Shown in pieces: positions 53,201-61,264 of a stretch of DNA of 64,000 nucleotides (position 1 is its first letter; each line of letters begins with the position of its first letter). The notes under the pieces are model-generated. The model saw only the letters and a list, made by a program, of their open reading frames with translations. It did no database searches and was not told the DNA's origin. Location of the stretch: contig NZ_LT635781.1 in NCBI RefSeq assembly GCF_900128425.1, positions 114,656 to 178,655 on the forward strand, read 5' to 3'. The DNA is from Anaerococcus urinomassiliensis (GTDB taxonomy: Bacteria > Bacillota > Clostridia > Tissierellales > Peptoniphilaceae). The position numbers and the translations under genes were made by a program.

Positions 53201-54210
53201 TGAGCGATTTTTATACTATTGGAATTGAAACAAGTTGTGATGACAGCTGTGTTGCTATTTTAAAAAACGAGAGAGATCTTATAGTAAATTTAATATCATC
53301 TCAAATAGATATCCACACCCTATTTGGAGGAGTAGTGCCAGAAATTGCAAGCAGAAAGCACCTAGAAGCTATCAATCCCCTTATAGAAAAGGCCCTAGCT
53401 GATGCGAATCTTAGATATAGCGATATTGATTTAATATCTGTCACCAAAGGACCAGGACTTATGGGATCTTTGTTAGTAGGAATTTCTGCAGCTAAGGCCC
53501 TATCCCTTGCCGCAAATAAGCCAATGATTGGGGCAAACCACATGGAGGGTCACATTTGTGCCAACTATCTTGCCAATAAGGATTTGAAACCACCCTTTGT
53601 AACCTTGGTTGTAAGTGGGGGCCATACATATCTGGTCAAGGTCAAATCCTACACAGACTATGAAGTGGTGGGTAAGACCCGTGATGATGCTGCCGGTGAA
53701 TCCTATGACAAGGTAGCTAGAAAGATGGGATTAGGCTATCCTGGCGGACCAAAAATTGATAAGCTTGCCAAAGAGGGTGATCCAAAGGCGGTTGATTTTC
53801 CAAGAGTTATGCTAGAAAAAGACTCTTATGATTTTTCTTTTTCTGGCCTAAAGACAGCGGTAATCAACTATATGCACCAATTGGAACAAAAAAATATTGA
53901 CTATAACAAAGCAGATGTTGCAGCAAGTTTCCAAGATGCGGTAGTTGATGTTTTGGTAGCAAAATCAATGAGACTCATTAAAGAAAGTGGATACGATAAA
54001 CTTGCCCTAAGCGGGGGAGTAGCTGCAAACTCTAGACTTAGAGGAAGGCTAGAAGAAGCCTGCAGAGAAAATAACATTAAATTTTATTATCCACCTATAG
54101 AACTTTGTACAGACAATGCTGCAATGATTGCTATGACAGGATATTTGCACTATCAATCAGGAGAAGTTAGCGACAAATTTATGAAAGTTTATCCTAATTT
54201 GGAAATATGA
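53200..54210 (+). CDS. tsaD: tRNA N6-adenosine threonylcarbamoyltransferase
   Basis: 336 residues. GIETSCDDSCVAI (8-20), the metal-binding HMEGH (114-118), VSGGHTYLV and LSGGVAANSRLR are all present. It is the catalytic subunit that transfers threonylcarbamoyl to A37 of ANN-decoding tRNAs. Co-translated with rimI. Confidence 0.97.
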   Translation: MSDFYTIGIETSCDDSCVAILKNERDLIVNLISSQIDIHTLFGGVVPEIASRKHLEAINPLIEKALADANLRYSDIDLISVTKGPGLMGSLLVGISAAKALSLAANKPMIGANHMEGHICANYLANKDLKPPFVTLVVSGGHTYLVKVKSYTDYEVVGKTRDDAAGESYDKVARKMGLGYPGGPKIDKLAKEGDPKAVDFPRVMLEKDSYDFSFSGLKTAVINYMHQLEQKNIDYNKADVAASFQDAVVDVLVAKSMRLIKESGYDKLALSGGVAANSRLRGRLEEACRENNIKFYYPPIELCTDNAAMIAMTGYLHYQSGEVSDKFMKVYPNLEI

Positions 54211-54213
54211 TTT

Positions 54214-54573
54214 ATGAGAAGAAAAAAACGCTATGACGATAATTCATTAAAAAAATATAATAGCATGAAAAAAATATCCACTATACTGTGGATTTTGACA
54301 GGTCTTGGTGTCTTGGGCTTTGGAATATATTTTAAGGAAATTTTTGAGATTATCTTTGGTATAGCTGGCGTAATCTATGGGATTTATAATCACAGAACGA
54401 AAATAACAAGCCTTACATCTATATCAAGAATTGAAAAAAATAAGTTGAGCTTTCTGGCTCTTTGTATAGTAGTATATTCCTTGGTCAATCCTTTGGCCAA
54501 TATAGCTGTAATCTACGACTTGTTCAAGAGAGATTATGTGATAAATGGAGGATTTGATGAAAAAACACTTTAA
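54214..54573 (+). CDS. Small membrane protein of unknown function
   Basis: 119 residues, basic N-terminus and about four hydrophobic segments (around 20-38, 40-58, 80-96, 96-106). It lies 3 bp after tsaD and overlaps the next gene by 17 bp, so it belongs to the operon. No family recognised. Confidence 0.7.
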   Translation: MRRKKRYDDNSLKKYNSMKKISTILWILTGLGVLGFGIYFKEIFEIIFGIAGVIYGIYNHRTKITSLTSISRIEKNKLSFLALCIVVYSLVNPLANIAVIYDLFKRDYVINGGFDEKTL

Positions 54574-55954
54574 AATTTTTTGTCTAATCCTTGTTTTTGT
54601 GCTTGTGACTACAAGCTGTGTCAAAAGAAGATATGACCAGCTAGAGGCTAGGAGAAAAGGAGTATCTACTAATAATGTAAAAACTTCTTCTGATAACTTT
54701 AATCCTGATGACATAGACAAGTTTGATGTTGATTCATACCTCATATGGTACAAGAATTTGGAAAATCCACCAAAGTTGGACCTAGCAGCTAGTAAGAATC
54801 CAAAGCCAATGACTAACAAAGAAATGGTCGATGATTTTAATTATGTTTTTCGTGAACTAAAAGAAAATTATCCTTTCTTTGAGGCCCTAAAAAGAGAGAA
54901 AAACATAGACTTCATAGGAGACTATGACAAATACCTAAAAAGAATAAAAGAGGCAAAAAACGACCAGGAATTTATTGATGAAATGACTGGTATTATGGGG
55001 GAATTAAACAACCACCATGCTAGAATTGCCGATCAAAATTATGTAGATAAGACTCTCAAATATTATGCCAAAAACTGGAACAGCCCATCAATCTATTATG
55101 AATTTTTGAAGCTAAACAAGCAAGTTGTTAGAAATAGATATGGACTAAAAGGAGAGCAAACAGCTAGTGAAACAAGCGTAAGTAAGAGAAATTCTGGATC
55201 TATATTAAATCAAGACAAGTCTGCCAATATGACCTTGGATACAACAAATGAGGGTATAGCCATATTAAAAATCAAACAAATGGTCGATCCTCAAAGTGTC
55301 AAAGAAGATGAGGCTGTTTTGAACAGTTTTTTAAAAGATAAACATCTTTACAAGGCTTTAGTAATAGATATCCGCCAAAACTATGGGGGTAATGCAGAAT
55401 ATTGGCAAAAATTCTTGCTTCCAAAAATTTTGCCTAGTCAAAAGTCAGTGACTAATCATTTATTTTTTAAAGATTCGCCTAGGGCAAAGCTTATATTAGC
55501 TGACGATACTCTAAATGTTGAGTCCATAAAAAACGTTGATATATCGGCAATAAAATTAGATCATGCTAATGATATCAAAGATTTTGATTATTATATTAGA
55601 GATACTATAAGCATAAGTCCAGACGAAAGCGAAAAAGACTATGGATTTGATGGCAATATATACCTGCTCGTAGATAAGGCAGTATTTTCAGCAGCAGATG
55701 GCATGGCAAGTTTTATGAAATTCTCGGATGCCGCAACCTTAATAGGTGAAGAGAGTGGAGGAGACGGGCTAACACTTGGAGTAATAAACGATGTGATGCC
55801 AAACTCTGGTCTGGTATTTACCTACACCAATACCCTCGGCTATGCTCCAGATGGAACAATTAATGCAGAAGAAAAAACAAAGCCAGACATAAAATCTAGC
55901 TCATACAAAGATACCATAGATACAATAATAGAAATAGAAAATGGAAATTTTTAG
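54557..55954 (+). CDS. Lipoprotein with S41 (C-terminal processing) peptidase-like domain
   Basis: 465 residues. Lipobox LVTTSC (Cys about 21). The S41 core runs from about 230: ALVIDIRQNYGGNAEYW, then VFSAADGMASF with the candidate nucleophile S378, and LIGEESGGDG. No PDZ domain is seen, so it is closer to tricorn-like S41 proteins than to CtpA. A lysine in the LLVDKAVFSAADG context may be the partner base. GGAGGA at 54547-54552 selects ATG 54557 over an ATG 12 bp upstream. Substrates unknown. Confidence 0.87.
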   Translation: MKKHFKIFCLILVFVLVTTSCVKRRYDQLEARRKGVSTNNVKTSSDNFNPDDIDKFDVDSYLIWYKNLENPPKLDLAASKNPKPMTNKEMVDDFNYVFRELKENYPFFEALKREKNIDFIGDYDKYLKRIKEAKNDQEFIDEMTGIMGELNNHHARIADQNYVDKTLKYYAKNWNSPSIYYEFLKLNKQVVRNRYGLKGEQTASETSVSKRNSGSILNQDKSANMTLDTTNEGIAILKIKQMVDPQSVKEDEAVLNSFLKDKHLYKALVIDIRQNYGGNAEYWQKFLLPKILPSQKSVTNHLFFKDSPRAKLILADDTLNVESIKNVDISAIKLDHANDIKDFDYYIRDTISISPDESEKDYGFDGNIYLLVDKAVFSAADGMASFMKFSDAATLIGEESGGDGLTLGVINDVMPNSGLVFTYTNTLGYAPDGTINAEEKTKPDIKSSSYKDTIDTIIEIENGNF

Positions 55955-55961
55955 ACAAAGA

Positions 55962-56011
55962 AAAAGAGGATTGCCAATCAAGATTATTACTGATTCAATC
56001 CTCTTTTGTTT
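55962..56011. terminator. Bidirectional terminator between convergent genes
   Basis: AAAAGAGGATTG (55962-55973) pairs perfectly with CAATCCTCTTTT (55996-56007), with T runs on both strands. Confidence 0.88.
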
Positions 56012-57355
56012 TTATTTTCTCATATCTTTTGAATTTTTCTTCATAAAGTAGTAGGCGATAATTGCAACTATGAGAATTATTGCAACACTTCCTAGACCTT
56101 TAATTCCTGTTTTTACAACTGATCCAGCATTTGTATTATCTGGTTGAGCTTCAGATTCTTTGAATTCTTCTTGTTCCTCATTCTTATCATCCTTATCATC
56201 CTTTTCTGCATCAGTAGCAAGTTGTGGAGATTTTGTAGTATTGTTATCAATTGTAACAGTTTTTGGGGTTTCTATTTCTTGGGAACTTGTTTGATCACTG
56301 CTAGATTCACTGGTTTGACTAGAACTTTCACCATCTTGGCTAGCCTCGTTTAAAGCTTTTTCTGTAAATGGATATAGCCATGATGATTTGTCTAGATTTG
56401 GCGTAAAGTTTTCTGAACTTTCAAGTTCGCTTTCAGAAATTTGTCCATTCTTGTCTGTATCGATTATACCCAATTCCTTTTTTTGGTCATCTGTAAGCTC
56501 GCTGTATTTATCTTTTGTCTTTTCGTTTTTCAAAAAGGCTGACTCTTCTTTGCTTTCGCTACTTTCAGCTTCCATATCATTGCTATCAATGCTTGTAGTT
56601 TCAATAACTTCGTTTTCATTAACTTGTGTGATACTTGTATCATTTGAAGAGTTATATTTTTGGTTTTGTGCAATTTCGTTAGTTGAAATCAAGTGATCTT
56701 CGAAGTTTAGCTTATCTTCAGTCTTTAAAAAATCTTCCAAAATCCTAAAGGCAGCTTCTTGGTCAAAATCCTTATCTATTACATAGGAAATTACTTCCTT
56801 ATACTTATCCTTTGTTTTCTCATCAGCAAGTTCATAGGATTTTGAATTTAGAATAGAATTTTCGAACAAATCTAAATCTTTTGCCTTGGCTTCAAATAAT
56901 AGACCACTCGTTAGATAAGTCTTCAATTGTTTTTCTAAATCGTCTTTTTCTATAGGGGTAAGTGATAGCTTTTCTTTTATATTATATAGGCTTGTGATTT
57001 CAGAAAGCTTGTCACTTTGTGTTTTGATACTTTCCATATCATCGGAATTTAGTATATGTGTGGATTCTTCGATTAATTTTTCATTAGAAGAATCATCAGC
57101 CTTTTTTAACAACTCGATATTTTCCACTAATTTTAGCCTATTTTCATATTCTTGGCCGAAATTAATGATGTCCTTGTTTGCTTCATATTCTTTGATTTCT
57201 CTAGCAGAAGCCTTATCAAAGTTTGGCAAAGTTTCCAGCTTATTATCAATTTCACTGATTATTATATTTTCATCTAATTCTTGAGCACTAGCATTACTTA
57301 CTGTAGCCAAACATAAGCTAAAGGCTAGAGCTCCAAAAAATTTATTTATTTTCAT
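56012..57355 (-). CDS. Surface-anchored acidic protein with EF-hand-like loop
   Basis: 447 residues. Signal peptide (FFGALAFSLCLATVSNASA, cleavage about 24). A long acidic helical region (about 30-225) is followed by a loop DTDKNGQISESE (around residue 300) that fits the calcium-binding EF-hand/dockerin consensus, a Ser/Gln-rich stalk, and a C-terminal VVKTG, hydrophobic segment and KKNSKDMRK tail. VVKTG resembles a divergent sortase motif; if it is not cut, the segment is a plain anchor. The minus-strand gene has its own leader. Function unknown. Confidence 0.82.
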   Translation of the reverse strand: MKINKFFGALAFSLCLATVSNASAQELDENIIISEIDNKLETLPNFDKASAREIKEYEANKDIINFGQEYENRLKLVENIELLKKADDSSNEKLIEESTHILNSDDMESIKTQSDKLSEITSLYNIKEKLSLTPIEKDDLEKQLKTYLTSGLLFEAKAKDLDLFENSILNSKSYELADEKTKDKYKEVISYVIDKDFDQEAAFRILEDFLKTEDKLNFEDHLISTNEIAQNQKYNSSNDTSITQVNENEVIETTSIDSNDMEAESSESKEESAFLKNEKTKDKYSELTDDQKKELGIIDTDKNGQISESELESSENFTPNLDKSSWLYPFTEKALNEASQDGESSSQTSESSSDQTSSQEIETPKTVTIDNNTTKSPQLATDAEKDDKDDKNEEQEEFKESEAQPDNTNAGSVVKTGIKGLGSVAIILIVAIIAYYFMKKNSKDMRK

Positions 57356-57419
57356 AATATACTCTCTTTTATCCTTATATTATCTCTTCTTATTATTATA
57401 TTAATAAATGGTGAAATTT

Positions 57420-57448
57420 CAATAAAAAAACTAGGGTAATACCCTAGT
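57420..57448 (-). terminator. Terminator of the minus-strand TelA/XpaC group
   Basis: On the minus strand ACTAGGGT-ATT-ACCCTAGT (57430-57448) is followed by seven Ts. It ends transcripts coming from 57.7-61.2 kb before the surface-protein gene. Confidence 0.88.
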
Positions 57449-57500
57449 AAAGTCCTAGGCAAATCCCAAAATACTTAAGCTACTTAAGAAATTGACTAAG

Positions 57501-57567
57501 TCTAAATCTTATAATACTACAAATCGCAAATTCACTTACCATCAAAGAGTGCCATCTATGGTCGAAT
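57501..57567 (+). repeat. Degenerate copy of the island's central repeat
   Basis: TCTAAATCTT, AAATCGCAAA and TCAAA-AGTGC-AT blocks occur in the same order and spacing as at 35566-35632, with scattered changes. It lies in a 220-bp gap (57449-57666) with no gene; a CTTAAG-CTA-CTTAAG palindrome is also there. Confidence 0.6.
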
Positions 57568-57666
57568 TACTTGGATTGCTTGCATATTTTTTAAAACAGA
57601 ATGAATTATTTTGAGATTTGCTAAAGTTTTATAATTTTAAGCAATACTAGCTATTTGCCTTAAACA

Positions 57667-57927
57667 TTAACCTTGAAGTCCCTCGGCTTGTCTTAGCATA
57701 TTTTCTACAACTATGTCGTGGATTTCGCCAAGGCTTGCTGCATATTCTAGGATTTCCCAAGGTCTATTGGTGTGAAAATGAATTTTGATTAGTTCCTCAT
57801 CACCAACAGCAAGAAGGCTATCTCCCTCAAAATTTGCTGTTATATGGTCAAAAATCTCATCTTCGTCTAGATTTTCTCCAGCTATTAGCATTTGTGTATC
57901 AAATTTAAAATCTCCTATATCTACCAT
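57667..57927 (-). CDS. Stand-alone FakA-middle-domain-like protein
   Basis: 86 residues. TQMLIAGENLDEDEIFDHI, GDSLLAVGDEELIKIHFHTNRPWEILEYA and a final IVVENMLRQ match the middle domain of FakA/YloV (fatty-acid kinase) proteins, where the H-x-H-T motif is conserved. The kinase and EDD-binding domains are absent, and AGGAGG just before the ATG argues for a genuine gene rather than debris. It is 8 bp after telA. Function unknown. Confidence 0.8.
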   Translation of the reverse strand: MVDIGDFKFDTQMLIAGENLDEDEIFDHITANFEGDSLLAVGDEELIKIHFHTNRPWEILEYAASLGEIHDIVVENMLRQAEGLQG

Positions 57928-57935
57928 AAATCCTC

Positions 57936-59054
57936 CTAATTACTATTTCCTTGTTTTAAATTTCTCTTTAGTTCTTCTTCTAGCCTTGCTATCTCAGCTT
58001 GGGCAAGAGTTCTATTTTTCTTGCCCTCAATTTGGATATTTCTAACTTCTTCTATAGTTGAAATCAATTGATCGTTTGTATGTTTTATTGTATCAAGGTC
58101 AATTATACCACGTTCAGTTGCCTTTGCTGTTTCTATAGTATTTTGTTTTAGAGTATCAGCATTCTTTCTTAATAATTCGTTTGTAAGGTCAGTTACTCTT
58201 TGTTGGCTTCTGATGGCTTGGTTGGTGTGGTTCATTCCAAGGGCCAATACCATTTGGTTTTTCCAAAGTGGGATGGTATTTACAATAGTTGTTTGGATTT
58301 TTTCTGCCATAATTGAATTTGATGATTGAACCATCCTAATTTGAGGAGCCATTTGTATAGAAACCATACGGGTCAAATCAAGATCGTGAAGTTTTTTCTC
58401 GAATCTATTGGCCTGGGCTTTAAGGTCGTTTACTTTCTGTGCGTCTAAAGGCAAGTTTGATTCGTTGGCCTTTGATTCAAGGGCTGGTATTTCGCTAGCA
58501 TAAGTTTCCTTTAGCTTTCTATTTCCAGCTTCGATGTACATGGTGATTTCTTTGTAGTATTCTTCGTTTAAATCATACATTTGATCAAGCATAGAAATAT
58601 CTTTCATCAAGGTTATTTGATGGTTTTCCAAAGTTTTTGCTACTTCGTCTATATTTTTTTCTGCTGATTGGTAGCGGTATTTCATATCTTCAATTTTGTT
58701 GACTTGTTTTTTGAAAAATCCTAGAGGCCCGTTAGTTTCTTCTCTATCCATTGATTTGATATCCATTACAACAGAATCGAGCAGATCTCCAATTTCTCCC
58801 AAATCCTTGTTTCTTACAGTATCTAGGGTTTTTTCAGAGAAGTTAGAAATCTTCTTTTGTGCTCCAGATCCGTATTGGAGGATGATATTTGTATTATCCA
58901 AGTCAATCTTCTTGGAGAAATCATCAATCATCTTTTCTTCTTCTGGTGAAAACTTAATATTGTTTTCTACTAAGTCTGGTCCTTCATTAGTTATACTTTC
59001 AAGCTTATTGTCATTTTCATTATCGCCGTCAAGGGTTAGTTTTATATCACTCAT
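57936..59054 (-). CDS. telA: TelA/KlaA-family toxic anion resistance protein
   Basis: 372 residues, almost entirely helical and charged. NTIPLWKNQMVLALGMNHTNQAI (in part) and LLRKNADTLKQNTIETAKATERGIIDLDTI (in part) near the C-terminus are TelA hallmarks. Family members are linked to tellurite, antibiotic and lipid-stress resistance; the biochemical role is unclear. GGAGG lies before the ATG. It overlaps the XpaC gene by 4 bp. Confidence 0.92.
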   Translation of the reverse strand: MSDIKLTLDGDNENDNKLESITNEGPDLVENNIKFSPEEEKMIDDFSKKIDLDNTNIILQYGSGAQKKISNFSEKTLDTVRNKDLGEIGDLLDSVVMDIKSMDREETNGPLGFFKKQVNKIEDMKYRYQSAEKNIDEVAKTLENHQITLMKDISMLDQMYDLNEEYYKEITMYIEAGNRKLKETYASEIPALESKANESNLPLDAQKVNDLKAQANRFEKKLHDLDLTRMVSIQMAPQIRMVQSSNSIMAEKIQTTIVNTIPLWKNQMVLALGMNHTNQAIRSQQRVTDLTNELLRKNADTLKQNTIETAKATERGIIDLDTIKHTNDQLISTIEEVRNIQIEGKKNRTLAQAEIARLEEELKRNLKQGNSN

Positions 59055-60067
59055 TTACTCCTCCAATCATTGTATTTAAGTCCTTCTTGATTTAAAAGTA
59101 GGTTTATTGTGTCAATATCGGCTTTAACTTCCATAGTGCTATCGCTTAGAAAATCTAATTGTAATCTTTCAAAAGCGTTAGTCAGATCAACTATTGTTTC
59201 ATCTATTTGTTCCATTGATTTTAATATTTTTGAGTTCCTTGATGCTATTTGCTCAAACTCGTAATATGCATTTATAAGTTTTACGCTTGTTGGCAAATAA
59301 TATTCAGAAAATTTATTTAATCCATGAGAACTTTCAGGATGGTTTTCGATTACTTTAAGGATATCTTTGCTTGAATTTTCGAAATCTTCTATGTGGTCAA
59401 TAAAGGTTTTATTTTCAATTTTATTTTTAACCAAGTTTATGGCAATTAAATCTTTATTTGCAGATTCGATTATTTCCTTAGAACGTACTAGGTTAATTTC
59501 TTCTAAGTTTTGTTCATTTGAAATTTGCCTGATATCCGAAGCTTCAGATAATATCTCGTTTTTTCGTTCTTTGTACAAGCTATAGGTTGGAATATCTAGA
59601 ATAAAAAGAGACTTATTTTCAACTATTCGAGCCTCGGGGAAATAGTCTTCTTTTATCATATGCCTTAAGTCACTATATGTTTCTTCAATGTCTTGGTCTA
59701 CTGAGTTTGCCAAATCGTTAATGGAAATGACTTTATTGCCATTAAGCTCTCTAATATATCTCTTGTAGTTTTTCTCAAGTCTTTCGTATTCCAATTTTCC
59801 TCTATATCCTGTAAGCATAATAACTATAGAAATAAAAAGAGAAATTATAAAAATTATTAACCAAGATGATAGGTCACCAAATATCCAAGCTATAAACATT
59901 AATAGAATAATCACGAAGCTAACAACAGAAAAGATAATGCCAAGGGCTAGCATTCCATTAGCTCTATTGATTTCCTTTGCTGGAAGTCTAAAGAGTTTTT
60001 CTTCTATTTTATTGTCTTTTTCTGTAGACTCATCTACCAGTCTAATGCTATATCTGCGTTTTTTCAT
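59051..60067 (-). CDS. XpaC-like membrane protein, copy 1
   Basis: 338 residues. Two membrane segments (about 40-62 and 68-90), then a cytoplasmic domain with a winged-helix-like VISINDLANSVDQDIEETYSDL, RHMIKEDYFPEARIV, SLFILDIPTYSLYKER and a long helical tail ending near LLNQEGLKYNDW. The family was named for hydrolysis of a chromogenic phosphate; its real role with TelA is unknown. It is a clear paralogue of the next gene. Confidence 0.87.
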   Translation of the reverse strand: MKKRRYSIRLVDESTEKDNKIEEKLFRLPAKEINRANGMLALGIIFSVVSFVIILLMFIAWIFGDLSSWLIIFIISLFISIVIMLTGYRGKLEYERLEKNYKRYIRELNGNKVISINDLANSVDQDIEETYSDLRHMIKEDYFPEARIVENKSLFILDIPTYSLYKERKNEILSEASDIRQISNEQNLEEINLVRSKEIIESANKDLIAINLVKNKIENKTFIDHIEDFENSSKDILKVIENHPESSHGLNKFSEYYLPTSVKLINAYYEFEQIASRNSKILKSMEQIDETIVDLTNAFERLQLDFLSDSTMEVKADIDTINLLLNQEGLKYNDWRSK

Positions 60068-60088
60068 AATTTCCCCAAGTTAAATTAA

Positions 60089-61189
60089 TTAGCTCTCCCA
60101 ATCATCTTCTGCGTAACCTTCTTGATTTAAAAGTAAGTTTATTGTGTCTATATCAGTCTTCACATCCATGGCTCTATCAGCTAATAGTTCCACTTTGATT
60201 TTATCAAAGGCTTCTGCTATTGTGAGTATTGACTCATTGATCTGATTCATTGAAGTCAAGATTTTCTTATCATTTGTGCGCATCATCTCAAAATCGTTGT
60301 AGGTTTCTACAAGTTTTGCAGCTGTAGGTAAGTAGTAATCTGAAAACTTGTTTAGGGCGTAGGACTTGTCTGGATACTTTTCTACAATATTTAATATATC
60401 CACTGAATTTTTGATAAGTTTATCTACATTGATTCTGAAATTAGCATCGTTAGTCCTAGCTTGACTTAGTTTTATCCTATCAAGAGAATTCTTACCCTGG
60501 TTAATGATTTCTCTTGCTCTTTCAAAGGATAGATCTTCTACCAAGACCTCATCTTCATCCTTATTTACTGTCTTTGTTTGGATGCTTTCCTTGCTCTTTT
60601 CCTTATATAGCCTAAATGTCGGTATATCCAGGATAAATAGGGAGTCGTCTTCTACTATACGAGCTTGGTAAAAATAGCCTCTTTTCATCATTTTCATAAG
60701 GTCGGATACAGTTTTTTCTTCGCTTTGGGCAACAGAACTTGCCAAATCTCTGATAGATATAACTGTGTTGTTACCAAGCTCCCTTAGAAATCTCACGTAG
60801 TTATTAGTTAGTCTAAAATATTCCTTGGAAACCTTCCAAGATAGATAAGGTACTACAAAAGTAGCCATGGCCGAAAGTACTAAAAATAAGAAATATCCAA
60901 AGCCTCTCCAAGCAAAAAAACCATCAAGGGCAACAATTGTCATCATAGCAAATCCAATAGCAGTCACAATGGATATGGCACGCCAACCCTGAGCCTTATT
61001 AATTTCTGGCGGTTTTTGGGCACAGACCTCCTTGTTTTTTGTTTGAGGCAGGTTTTCATTATTTTTCTTTGATTTTGTAAAGGTCCTGATAGTTGCATTT
61101 ACAGATTCTTTTATTGTATTTCCAATCTCATCAAAATCGATGTCAGATAGTATGTCATTTATTTTAAAATTGTTCTTGTTATCACTCAT
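60089..61189 (-). CDS. XpaC-like membrane protein, copy 2
   Basis: 366 residues. It has the same plan as copy 1: membrane pair at about 73-95 and 100-120, VISIRDLASSVAQSEEKTV, KRGYFYQARIVEDDSLFILDIP and an identical DTINLLLNQEG tail. It has an extra N-terminal acidic/lysine-rich 70 residues. It is the first gene of the minus-strand group; 21 bp separates it from copy 1. Confidence 0.87.
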   Translation of the reverse strand: MSDNKNNFKINDILSDIDFDEIGNTIKESVNATIRTFTKSKKNNENLPQTKNKEVCAQKPPEINKAQGWRAISIVTAIGFAMMTIVALDGFFAWRGFGYFLFLVLSAMATFVVPYLSWKVSKEYFRLTNNYVRFLRELGNNTVISIRDLASSVAQSEEKTVSDLMKMMKRGYFYQARIVEDDSLFILDIPTFRLYKEKSKESIQTKTVNKDEDEVLVEDLSFERAREIINQGKNSLDRIKLSQARTNDANFRINVDKLIKNSVDILNIVEKYPDKSYALNKFSDYYLPTAAKLVETYNDFEMMRTNDKKILTSMNQINESILTIAEAFDKIKVELLADRAMDVKTDIDTINLLLNQEGYAEDDWES

Positions 61190-61264
61190 ACACTCTCCTT
61201 AGAAACTTACCATAATTATACCTCAAAGCTTGATATACTTAAATGAAAGTTAATTATTTTAAAA

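Noticed and set aside
57785-58045. Plus-strand ORFs opposite telA, XpaC and M16 genes
   Set aside because: They lack ribosome sites and family similarity, and the minus-strand genes are well supported.
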